Origin: Lentzea guizhouensis
GTDB lineage: Bacteria > Actinomycetota > Actinomycetes > Mycobacteriales > Pseudonocardiaceae
NCBI RefSeq assembly: GCF_001701025.1
Contig: NZ_CP016793.1
Location: forward strand, 3,720,001-3,784,000
Length of the DNA: 64,000 nucleotides
Reading direction: 5' to 3'
Within the stretch, counting starts at the first letter, position 1. Each line of letters starts with the position of its first letter. This document shows positions 51,787 through 59,976 of the stretch, one piece after another. The translations under genes and the position numbers were made by a program. The notes beneath the pieces were generated by a model. The model saw only the letters and a program-made list of their open reading frames with translations. It searched no databases and had not been told where the DNA came from.

Positions 51787-54561
51787 ATGGGCATCGAGCT
51801 TCCCGTCGAACTCACCGAGGTCGCCGCCAAGGCCAGCGTCTCGTGGCCGAAGGCGGACGAGGACAAGCTGCGCGCGAGCGCCACCGCCTGGCGCGAGGCC
51901 GGCGACAAGATCACCCGGTTGGGCACCTCCGCCGACGGCTCCGCCGGCCGCGCGTTCGAGGGCCTGCAGGGGTCGACCGGTGACGCGGCGCGCGGCCGGT
52001 GGTCCAAGGTCGTGGCACCCGACGGTGACCTCCAGCGCGCCGCCAAGGGCTGCCGCGCCGCCGCCGACCGCCTCGACCACGCCGCCCAGCAGGTCGGTGC
52101 CGCCAAGGTCCAGATCGTCCGCGAGCTCGTCACGCTCGCCAAGAACAACGACGCCGCCAACGCCTCCGCCGGTGCGGGCAACCCCGGCGCGCTGCTCGGC
52201 CTCGACACGCTGACCCGCGGCACCGCGGCCAACGTCGCGAACCTCCACAACACCCTGTCCTCCGCCATCCGCCTGGACAGCGGCGTCGACATGAGCCAGG
52301 CCGGCCAGCCCGTCAACACCGCACCCGGCTCCCACGGCCCCGGCGCCGGTGGGGCACCCGGTGGTCTGCTCGGCACCATCCTGGCTCCCGTCGGCGAGGT
52401 CGTCGGCGGCGTGACGGCCCCGGTCGGAGAGATCGTCGGCGGCGTGACCGCTCCGGTCGGCGAGGTCGTCTCCGGCGTGACCGCACCTGTCGCCGAGGTC
52501 GTCGGTGGCGTGACCGCTCCGGTGGCCCCGGTGCTCGGCGCCGTGACCGCACCCGTCGCGCCCGTGCTCGGCGCGGTGACCGACACGGCCGGCCAGGTGG
52601 TCGGTGGCGTGACGGACGCGGCCGCCCCGTGCTCACCCCGTTCTCGACGCGGCGGCCCGGTCACCGCACCCGCTGCCGCCGTCGTGGCGCCGGTGCTCGA
52701 CGCGGTGCCCGGTGGACGTGACGCCGCGGCGCCCGTCGTCGACGCGGTCGACGGTCCCGGCAACGGACACGGCAACGGCAACGGCAACGGCAATGGACAC
52801 GGCAACGGCAATGGACACGGCAACGGCAATGGACACGGCAACGGCAATGGACACGGTCCTGGTGATGGCCACGGCCGTGGGGAAGGCCCCGGCGACGGTC
52901 CCGGCCGAGGCCAGGGCCCGCAGATCGTGCCGCAGGTGCTCGCGCCTGTGGTGGACGCCGTTCCTGCCGTGGCCGGTCCCGTCGCCGACGCGATCCCGAG
53001 CGTGCACGGCACCCTCGGTCCCGTCGCGGAGGGCACCACGCAGGCCGCCGGCGCCGCGATCCTCGACCGCCCGCTCATGCCCGACCTGCACAACCAGCCG
53101 GGTGCCCCGCAGGCCACGGCCCCCACCACCCGAACGCACCCGCCGCCCGGCGGTGAGCGGCCCGTCCGGTCCCATCGGCGGACCGGTGGGCGGCGCTGTC
53201 GGTGGCGTGGCGCGCGGTCGGTGGTGCTGTCGGTGGCGCCGCCGGTGCGCCGGCCGCGGTGCCCAGGCGGGTGCCGCGGTGGCCGGTCAGCAGGGTCAGG
53301 CCGGTGCCGCCGGTCAGGGCCAGGCAGGTCAGCAGGGCCAGGGACAGCAGGTGGCAAGGCGGACCCGAAGGCCGCGGCCCAGGCAGGCGCTCACGCAGCA
53401 GCCCAGGCCGGTGCTCAGGCAGGCGCGCAAGCAGGTGCTCAGGCGGGTGCGCAGACCGGTTCGGGCGCGCAGGCCGCGGCGAGCAAGGCGGGCGTGCCCG
53501 GTGCGGCTGCCGCGGCGGGCGCGGTCGGCCAGGCAGTCAGCAACGCACAGCCCGGCAACCAGATGCCAGGCCAGTCCTCTCAGAGCACGACTCAACCCGC
53601 TCAGAACCAGGGGCAGCAGCCTCAGAGCCAGCCCACCAAGGACCCGCTCGCCAAGGACCCCACCAAGGACGCCCTCGCCCAGGACGCCCTCGGGGACCCG
53701 TCCACCGGCTTCGCCCCCGGCGGCGCCCCGTCAACGCCCACCCAGCACACCGGCGAGACCCTCGTCTCGGCCCCCGTCGCCCCCGGCGTCGACCTGGGCC
53801 AGCCGAGCCAGCCGGCCGGCCCCAGCCTCATCGCCGACCGCCTGGAGAACCGCGACCAGGCCCAGGCACTGGGCGCCCCCGGCCTCGCCTACGACATCGC
53901 CCGCCACACCTACACCGCGGCGGCGGTCGGCAGCTGGTTCATGGCCGTGTTCCTGAGCGCGGGCCAGCCCCCGCGCCTGGCACCGAAGCCGGCCCGCCAG
54001 CTCCCCGCGCCGAAGCAGCAGGAAGCCGGGCAGCAGGAAGCCGGGCAGCCCCAGCGGTTCGCCCCGCAGGACCACCCACGGGCGAGCCTCGTCGACACGT
54101 CCTCCGCCCAGCCGGCGGCACCCTCCGAAGGCCTGAGCAAAGACCACCCGGCCGTGCAACAAATCCTCGATGGCTACGACCCGTTGGCCGGCATGCACGA
54201 ACGTGACTGGGACGCCCTCTTCCTCACCGAGGACGGCTCGCCGAGGTGGCCGTCCGAGCGCGAGGGCGGGTACGAGGACAGCCAGCCGGAGGTCCTCGAG
54301 GCCGGTGCCGAGCTCGACCGGTTCGGCACCCCGGAGGGCCGTGTCCTCAGCACCGCCGGCACGCCCTACGCGGAGCGTTCCCTGCCGCCACAGAGCGCAG
54401 GGCAGGGCTACCGCCGGTACCGCGTCGTCCGGGACCTGCCCGTGCACCGCACGATCAGCGCGCCCTGGTTCGGCCAGCCCGGCGGTGGCGCCCGCTACCG
54501 CACGACCTACCCCGTCGCCGACCTCGTCGCCTTCGGCTACCTCGTGGAGATCACCGCATGA
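51787..54561 (+). CDS. type VII polymorphic toxin with C-terminal TNT (NAD+ glycohydrolase) domain
   Basis: 924 residues. Residues 1-170 are a helical WXG/PPE-like export domain (VSWPKADEDKLRASATAWRE). Then come low-complexity linkers: about ten VTAPV-type 11-residue repeats, a Gly-Asn-His run from an 18-bp tandem repeat, and an Ala/Gln-rich stretch. A hydrophobic patch (AAAVGSWFMAVFLSA) lies near residue 710. Residues about 840-924 form the TNT toxin domain: LDRFGTPEGRVLSTAGTPYA, RSLPPQSAGQGYRRYRVVRD and the APWFGQPGGGARYRTTYPVA core. Two linker segments (52625-52665 and about 53130-53350) are read out of frame relative to their own repeat pattern, so the reading frame is scrambled but open. 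Confidence 0.88.
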   Translation: MGIELPVELTEVAAKASVSWPKADEDKLRASATAWREAGDKITRLGTSADGSAGRAFEGLQGSTGDAARGRWSKVVAPDGDLQRAAKGCRAAADRLDHAAQQVGAAKVQIVRELVTLAKNNDAANASAGAGNPGALLGLDTLTRGTAANVANLHNTLSSAIRLDSGVDMSQAGQPVNTAPGSHGPGAGGAPGGLLGTILAPVGEVVGGVTAPVGEIVGGVTAPVGEVVSGVTAPVAEVVGGVTAPVAPVLGAVTAPVAPVLGAVTDTAGQVVGGVTDAAAPCSPRSRRGGPVTAPAAAVVAPVLDAVPGGRDAAAPVVDAVDGPGNGHGNGNGNGNGHGNGNGHGNGNGHGNGNGHGPGDGHGRGEGPGDGPGRGQGPQIVPQVLAPVVDAVPAVAGPVADAIPSVHGTLGPVAEGTTQAAGAAILDRPLMPDLHNQPGAPQATAPTTRTHPPPGGERPVRSHRRTGGRRCRWRGARSVVLSVAPPVRRPRCPGGCRGGRSAGSGRCRRSGPGRSAGPGTAGGKADPKAAAQAGAHAAAQAGAQAGAQAGAQAGAQTGSGAQAAASKAGVPGAAAAAGAVGQAVSNAQPGNQMPGQSSQSTTQPAQNQGQQPQSQPTKDPLAKDPTKDALAQDALGDPSTGFAPGGAPSTPTQHTGETLVSAPVAPGVDLGQPSQPAGPSLIADRLENRDQAQALGAPGLAYDIARHTYTAAAVGSWFMAVFLSAGQPPRLAPKPARQLPAPKQQEAGQQEAGQPQRFAPQDHPRASLVDTSSAQPAAPSEGLSKDHPAVQQILDGYDPLAGMHERDWDALFLTEDGSPRWPSEREGGYEDSQPEVLEAGAELDRFGTPEGRVLSTAGTPYAERSLPPQSAGQGYRRYRVVRDLPVHRTISAPWFGQPGGGARYRTTYPVADLVAFGYLVEITA
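52783..52854 (+). repeat. 18-bp tandem repeat in toxin linker
   Basis: Four perfect head-to-tail copies of GGCAACGGCAATGGACAC, with degenerate copies on both sides, encoding Gly-Asn-Gly-Asn-Gly-His units. Identity between copies, including the AAT codon rare in this DNA, implies recent expansion by slippage. Confidence 0.9.
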
Positions 54562-54809
54562 ACGTCGAGACGCTGCCGGAGTGGCTGACCAAGATCGGCG
54601 TGCCCGACGACGTCGTCAGCATCGGTGAGGAGGCGGACCAGCGCTGGTGCGTCATCACCGAGGACGGCTTCGAGGTGTTCTGGCAGGAGCAGGGCAACCG
54701 GTACGACTGGGCCAGGTTCGACGACGAGAGCGTGGCGTGCCACTACCTCTTCGGCCGCCTCGCCTGGGCCCAGGTCGCGCGCGGAACCCTCACGGTGCCA
54801 ACAGCCTGA
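54558..54809 (+). CDS. cognate immunity protein for TNT toxin
   Basis: 83 residues (MNVETLPEWLTKIGVPDDVV, then DQRWCVITEDGFEVFWQEQG and ACHYLFGRLAWAQV). Small acidic soluble protein whose start overlaps the toxin stop as ATGA. Position directly after a TNT-domain toxin, size and acidic character match the immunity factors of TNT toxins, which block the active site in the producing cell. Its last 20 bp overlap the convergent hisN-like gene. Identification rests mainly on context. Confidence 0.85.
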   Translation: MNVETLPEWLTKIGVPDDVVSIGEEADQRWCVITEDGFEVFWQEQGNRYDWARFDDESVACHYLFGRLAWAQVARGTLTVPTA

Positions 54810-55569
54810 GAGCGGCCTCGTGCAGGTGGCCGTTCGACGTCAGCACGGTGCCGGCGTCGTAGCGCTCCTCGCCCTCCAGTGAGGTGAAGCGGCCACCCGC
54901 CTCGGTCACCAGCACCTGGAACGGCGCGATGTCCCACGGGTTCGCGACGGCCTCCGGTGCCAGGTCGATCGCACCCTCGGCGACCAGGCAGTGCTGGTAG
55001 AAGTCACCGAACGCGCGGCTCTCCCAGGTGGCGTCGACCAGCCGCAGGAACGACTCACGCGTGCGGTACTCGGTCCACGTCTTCAGGTCGGTCGTGGAGA
55101 TGTAGGCGTCTTCCAGCTCGCGCACCCCGGACACGGAGATCGCGCGCTCACCGGCGGAGTCCGACGCGAACGCGCCCCCGCCGGCGGCGGCCCACCAGCG
55201 GCGGCCCAGTGCGGGTGCGGACACGACGCCCACGACCGGCACGCCGTCGACGACCAGCGCGATCAGCGTCGCCCAGATCGGCACGCCGCGCAGGAAGTTC
55301 TTGGTGCCGTCGATCGGGTCGAGCACCCAGACGCGGTCGGCGTCCAGCGTGCCGCCGCGTTCCTCGCCCATCACGACGTCGGACGGGCGTTCGGCGGCCA
55401 GCAGTTCGCGCACCGCGTCCTCGACGGCGACGTCGGCGTCGGTCACGGGCGTGCGGTCCGGTTTGCGCTCCACGGCGAGGTCGTGGGCGCGGAACCGGGT
55501 GGAGGTGATCGCGTCGGCGGCGTCGGCGAGGCGCAGGGCGAGTTCGAGATCAGCATCGTGGCGTGACAC
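54790..55569 (-). CDS. hisN: inositol monophosphatase family, histidinol-phosphatase (HisN-type)
   Basis: 259 residues. Mg2+-dependent phosphomonoesterase. Metal site: VMGEERGG, WVLDPIDGTKNFLRGVPIWA with the DPIDGT core, and the C-terminal WDIAPFQVLVTEAGG. Actinobacteria use an enzyme of this family as histidinol-phosphate phosphatase, and the GTKNF(L/V)RG variant of motif 2 is the form usually given that role; inositol phosphate remains an alternative substrate. Ends inside the immunity gene (20-bp convergent overlap) and is divergent from the response regulator gene. Confidence 0.88.
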   Translation of the reverse strand: MSRHDADLELALRLADAADAITSTRFRAHDLAVERKPDRTPVTDADVAVEDAVRELLAAERPSDVVMGEERGGTLDADRVWVLDPIDGTKNFLRGVPIWATLIALVVDGVPVVGVVSAPALGRRWWAAAGGGAFASDSAGERAISVSGVRELEDAYISTTDLKTWTEYRTRESFLRLVDATWESRAFGDFYQHCLVAEGAIDLAPEAVANPWDIAPFQVLVTEAGGRFTSLEGEERYDAGTVLTSNGHLHEAALRLLAP

Positions 55570-55601
55570 ACGGCGATCGTTCCACGAATAGTCTGAATGC
55601 C

Positions 55602-56276
55602 GTGAGCGTGGTGTTGCTGGCCGAGGACGACCCGGCCATCGCGGAACCGCTCTCCCGCGCGTTGACGCGGGAGGGCTACTCAGTGCAGGTCGTCGGCGAC
55701 GGGCCCAGTGCCCTCGACGCCGCGATCACCGGGGGCATCGACCTCCTGGTGCTCGACCTCGGGCTGCCCGGCATGGACGGTCTGGAGGTCTGCCGCAGAC
55801 TCCGGCAGAACGGCAGGGGCATCCCCGTGCTGATGCTCACCGCGCGGGCCGACGAGGTCGACTTCGTGGTCGGGCTCGACGCGGGCGCCGACGACTACGT
55901 GGCCAAGCCGTTCCGCCTGGCGGAGCTGATGGCCCGCATCCGGGCCCTGCTGCGCCGCCGCGCGCCCGGCACGCTGGAGGTCAACGGCGTGCGCGTCGAC
56001 CTCGCCGCGCGCAGGGTGACCGTCGACGGCGGCGAGATCCAGCTCGCGAACAAGGAGTTCGAGCTGCTCAAGGTGCTGATCCAGCGCGCGGGCCAGGTGG
56101 TGAGCCGCGACGAGATCCTGTCCGAGGTGTGGAACGACCCGGACCTGAAGGGCAGCAAGACGCTAGACATGCACATGTCCTGGTTGCGCCGGAAGCTCAG
56201 CGACGGCACCCCGAACTCCGCCGAGAAGCGCATCGCGACCGTGCGCGGCCGTGGTTTCCGCTTCAACGCCGACTGA
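55602..56276 (+). CDS. OmpR/PhoB-type response regulator
   Basis: 224 residues from GTG 55602 (VSVVLLAEDDPAIAEPLSRA). Receiver domain with acidic pocket EDD, the phosphoacceptor Asp in LLVLDLGLPGMDGLEV and the Lys in DYVAKPFRLAELMARI; winged-helix domain with ANKEFELLKVLIQRAGQVVS, TLDMHMSWLRRKL and VRGRGFRFN. The AATAGTCT box just upstream suggests a near-leaderless transcript. The stop overlaps the kinase start (TGATG). Function of the system is not evident. Confidence 0.94.
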   Translation: MSVVLLAEDDPAIAEPLSRALTREGYSVQVVGDGPSALDAAITGGIDLLVLDLGLPGMDGLEVCRRLRQNGRGIPVLMLTARADEVDFVVGLDAGADDYVAKPFRLAELMARIRALLRRRAPGTLEVNGVRVDLAARRVTVDGGEIQLANKEFELLKVLIQRAGQVVSRDEILSEVWNDPDLKGSKTLDMHMSWLRRKLSDGTPNSAEKRIATVRGRGFRFNAD

Positions 56277-57545
56277 TGCGCAGCCGGATCCTGCGGGCGA
56301 TCCTGCTCGCCGTCGCGGTCACCGGGTTCGTGCTCGGCCTGCCGCTGGGCTACACCGCGCTGACCCTCGTCGAGGACAACGCCCGCGGTGACCTGACCGA
56401 ACGTGCCCAGAGCATCGCGACCAAGCTCGACGACCAGATCGCCGACCGGCAGAGCATCGACGTCGAGGCGGTCAAGTTCGTCATCCCCTCCGACGGCCGC
56501 CTCACCGTGGTCTCCGGCGGCGCGACGACCGTGACGGGACCGTCGCCCGGCACCGACCCGCTGGTGGTCGAGCTGCCGATCGCCCAGCAGGGCACCGTGC
56601 GGCTGGAGATCCCCTCCGGCCCCATGCACACCACCCAGTACCAGGTCGCGGGCCTGGTGCTGCTCCTGCTCGCGCTCTCGGTCGGCACCGGCACCGTCGT
56701 GGCCCTGGTGACCGCGCAAACGCTTTCGCGCCCGTTGATCTACGTCGCCGCCCGCGCGTCCCGCCTCGGCGCCGGCGACTTCCGCGAGGACGAGCAGCGC
56801 TACGACATCCCCGAGCTCGACGCCGTCTCCGAGGCGCTCGACACCTCCGCCACCGCGCTCGCCCGCCTCGTCCAACGCGAGCGCGAGCTCGTCGGCGACG
56901 TCTCCCACCAGCTGCGCAGCCGCCTCACCGCACTGCAGCTGCGCCTGGAGGCCCTCGCCGACCACCCCGAACCCGACACCGCCGCCGAGGCCCGCGCCGC
57001 CCTCGAACAGGCAGAACGCCTCGCCGCCGTGCTGGACGAGCTCCTCGCCGCCGCCGCCGCCAGGGCCGTGGACGCCGAACCGCTGGAGATGCGCCCGGCC
57101 CTCAACGCGATCGCCGAGGAGTGGCGCGAGCAGGTGAAGAGCGAGGGCCGCACGTTGCGCGTCCGCGTGCCCGACGGCCTGCTCGCGCGCGACGCCCGCC
57201 CGGCTGCGCGAGGCCATCGGCGTGCTGCTCGACAACGCCCTGCGCCACGGCGAGGGTCCCGTCGTCGTGTCCGCCCGCGGGGAGGAGGGCACGGTCGTGG
57301 TCGAGGTGAGTGACGGCGGCGCCGGCGTGCCCGACGAGCTGGCCGCGCACATCTTCGAACGCGGTGTGTCCGGCGGCGGCTCCACAGGCGTGGGCCTCGC
57401 GCTGGCGCGGGCACTGGTCGACGCCGACGGTGGCCGGCTGGAGCTGTCGACGGCGCGCCCGGCGACGTTCGCGGTGTTCCTGCCGGTGCCGAAGGCGAAG
57501 GACGTGGTCGGCATCTCCTGGAAGACCCCGACCACACCGCGCTGA
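56276..57545 (+). pseudogene. sensor histidine kinase, frameshifted in the catalytic domain
   Basis: Partner of the response regulator. Membrane helix 1 (RAILLAVAVTGFVLGLPLGY), a sensor loop of about 90 residues, helix 2 (VAGLVLLLLALSVGTGTVVA), HAMP segment and phosphoacceptor His in LVGDVSHQLRSRLTALQLRL are in one frame. At about 57190-57200, after VPDGLLARD, the protein continues in the +1 frame as TPARLREAIGVLLDNALRHG (N box) and then GGAGVPDELAAHIFERGVSG and STGVGLALARALVD (G boxes) to the stop at 57545. Without a correction the ATP-binding half is lost and translation ends near 57313. One extra base, possibly a sequence error in a G/C-rich stretch, explains it. Confidence 0.85.
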
Positions 57546-57549
57546 GGCG

Positions 57550-58083
57550 TCAGGAGTGGCCGAGCGCCTGCTCTTCGTCGAGGGGGCGCTGGTTGCGGGC
57601 GTTCTCCTCGGGGAACACCCACTTCTTGTACCCGTACCAGCGGAACGCCATCGCGATCAGCGTGCCCACGACCTGCGCGCTGAGGAAGTCCGCCAGCTCC
57701 TCCGTCACCCGCGTGACGTGCGGCTCCTGCAGGTGGAACAGGTAGCGCGACACCCACAGCGGCGCCGAGTTCAGCACGATGCCGATGCCGTTGACCATGA
57801 AGAACAGCGCGGCCTCGTGGTGTCTCTCCCGCCCGCCGCGAGTGCGGAACGACCACTCGCGGTTCAGCACGTAGGACACGATCGTGGCGACCAGGGTGGC
57901 GATGATCTTGGCCGTCACCGGGTGCGCGGGCAGCACGAGGATCTTGATCCCGAAGAACAGGACCGTGTCGATGATGAAGCAGGTGCCCCCGACCAGGGCG
58001 AACTTGACTAGTTCACGATGCTTCAGCGCGATCGACCGGAACGGCTCCGGGAACCGCAAGACCACTGTTTCGGCTAGGGACAC
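57550..58083 (-). CDS. GtrA family membrane protein
   Basis: 177 residues, four membrane helices: LVKFALVGGTCFIIDTVLFF, VTAKIIATLVATIVSYVLNR, AALFFMVNGIGIVLNSAPLW and DFLSAQVVGTLIAMAFRWYG, with the conserved NREWSFRTRGGRERHHEA loop. GtrA proteins are thought to help flip or transfer undecaprenyl-linked sugars, e.g. for arabinogalactan or teichoic-type modification. Paralogue of the next gene, whose tail it overlaps by 71 bp. From memory mycobacteria have one GtrA protein (Rv3277) at this place. Confidence 0.92.
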   Translation of the reverse strand: MSLAETVVLRFPEPFRSIALKHRELVKFALVGGTCFIIDTVLFFGIKILVLPAHPVTAKIIATLVATIVSYVLNREWSFRTRGGRERHHEAALFFMVNGIGIVLNSAPLWVSRYLFHLQEPHVTRVTEELADFLSAQVVGTLIAMAFRWYGYKKWVFPEENARNQRPLDEEQALGHS

Positions 58084-58618
58084 GAGACGAGTCTACGGAG
58101 ATCGGGTGAACACGCCGGTCAGGACGAGCGCCGGCGTCCGGGAACACCCAGCGGCGCATGGCCCAGAACTTGAAGCCGGTCGCGAGCAGCATGCCGATGA
58201 TCGAGCCGGACACGAAGTCCGCGATCTCCTCGGTCATGACCGACACCACCGGTGCCTGCAGGCCGAAGAGGTGCCGTGACAACCACAGCGGCAGGATGTT
58301 GATCGCCACGCCCAAGCCGCTGACCAGGAAGAACAGTGCTGCCTCGTGGTGGCGCTCGCGGCCGCCGCGGGTGTGGAAGGACCATTCGCGCGACAGCACG
58401 TAGGAGGCGATGATCGCCACCAGCACGCCGATGACCTTGGCCGTCACGACCTTGTCGGTCAGGATCGTCAACTTCAACGCGTACCAGACGCCGTTGTCGA
58501 TGATGAACGTCGTGCCGCCGACCACGGCGAACCGGATCAGCTCACGGTGCTTGTGGATGAGGAACTGGAGAGGTTCCGGGAACCAGCTCAGGACCTTGCG
58601 AACGACTGGCAGCACCAA
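58013..58618 (-). CDS. GtrA family membrane protein, paralogue
   Basis: 201 residues, clearly duplicated from the neighbouring gene: HKHRELIRFAVVGGTTFIID, VIASYVLSREWSFHTRGGRE-type loop, LFFLVSGLGVAINILPLWLS and DFVSGSIIGMLLATGFKFWA. The C-terminal 40 residues after RRWVFPDA (RPDRRVHPISVDSSRVPSRN) are not shared and overlap the start of the second gtrA gene by 71 bp in another frame, so the original stop was probably lost after the duplication. Confidence 0.9.
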   Translation of the reverse strand: MVLPVVRKVLSWFPEPLQFLIHKHRELIRFAVVGGTTFIIDNGVWYALKLTILTDKVVTAKVIGVLVAIIASYVLSREWSFHTRGGRERHHEAALFFLVSGLGVAINILPLWLSRHLFGLQAPVVSVMTEEIADFVSGSIIGMLLATGFKFWAMRRWVFPDAGARPDRRVHPISVDSSRVPSRNSGLAVPGAVPVDRAEAS

Positions 58619-58767
58619 GCCAGCTTACGGATCAAGGTAACGGGGACCGCCCCGGGGTGTTACCTTCCGTGGCACAAACCCTCCTGACCAGCACGTTCGG
58701 GCACGGCAGAAGATCAACTTCTGATCAACATCGCCGTGTCCGAATTGATCCGGTTGGTCCAAACTGG

Positions 58768-59976
58768 TCAGCTCTGCGGCGGCCGGCACGGCCACGGCAG
58801 CAGGTCCGGGATGAGCGGGAGCGGCCAGATCGGTGGCCGCTGGCACGGCTCCGAGGTGGGTGGTGGCGGTGTCGTCGGCACCGGCACCGGCACCGGAGCC
58901 GGGGCCGGGGCCGGCGGTGGCACGGTCGGCTCACCCGGCAACGGCAACGGCAGTGGCACGGTCGGTCCGCCCGGCAGCGGCAACGGCAGCGTCGGCGTGC
59001 CCGGCTTCGTCGGGTCCGCGGGCACCGTGGGCTTGGTCGGCGGCACGGTCGTGGGCGCGGTCGTCGTGGCCGGCGGTGGCTCAACCGGGTCGACCGGGTC
59101 GACGGGGTCCACCGGGTTGTGGCCAGGGCGGCCCTTCACCGGCACGGTCACCGACTTGGTGGCGTTGCCCAGCGAGGCCGTCACGGTGATGGACCCGCCC
59201 CGGTGCGGCAGCCCGAACGCCCACAGGGACATCCGGTACTTCGCACCCTGCTCCAGGTCCGTGACGCAGCGGATGGCGTTCCTGTCCGTGCGCGTGCAGT
59301 CGCGGTACGGCGTGAAGATCGCGATGTTCGACGACGACGTGATGTCCAGCTTCAACGTGCCCGGCCGCGGCCCGCGGTTGCGCACCAGGACGTCGACCCG
59401 CGGGTCCCAGAACACCTCGCGCCACGTCGACACGGTCAGCTCGATGTCGTCGTTGACCGGCGGCACCTCGACGTCGACGCTCACGTTCACGTTGATCGCG
59501 GCGCCCGCGGTGATCGCTCCGGTGATGACGCCGGTGACCGCCTCGTGGGTGGCGCGCAGCCGGAAGAGGAACGTCGCCCGGCCGCCGGGCGCGATGCCCT
59601 GCGGCGTCGTGCAGGTGATCAGGCCGCCGCCCGCCGGGCAGTGCACGGTCTGGTCGGCGGAGCCGTCCGGTTGCAGCAGCCGCGCGGAGCACCATGCGCG
59701 GGCGGCCCGGGTGCCACCGGTGTTGCGCACGGTGATCGGCAGGTCCTTGGCGTCCTCGCCGGGCGTGAGCGTGAACCCGGCGGGCACGGTCGGCGTCAGC
59801 GAGGCGGGTGGTGGCGGAGCGGGTTCCTCCGCGGACGGCGGTGCCTGGGCGGTGGTGCCTGGGCGGCGGTGCCGGAACCGGTGGCTCCGGCGCTGGTGAC
59901 GGCGTCGGGGTGGGCTCCGGTGACGGCGTGGGAGGCGGCACCGGAACCGGTGGCGGCGGGGCGGCGGCTGGACCAC
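58768..59976 (-). pseudogene. extracellular part of the ECF sigma fusion, out of frame
   Basis: Sensible sequence in this frame starts at about 59855 (TAQAPPSAEEPAPPPPASLT) and gives two beta-sandwich domains (FTLTPGEDAKDLPITVRNTG with four cysteines, then DDIELTVSTWREVFWDPRVD) and a Pro/Thr-rich tail with LPLPLPG repeats ending LPWPCRPPQS. No start codon or signal peptide precedes it, and it follows directly on the sigma factor gene's own membrane segment. It is therefore read as the exoplasmic half of the same protein, separated by three frame changes in a C-run-rich Pro linker (59850-60000). Sequence error or recent decay are both possible. Confidence 0.75.

Noticed and set aside
51048..53357. 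Large minus-strand open frame through the toxin gene
   Set aside because: It mirrors the low-complexity repeats (Pro/Ser/Thr runs) and contains no recognisable domain, while the plus strand encodes the WXG-like and TNT domains.
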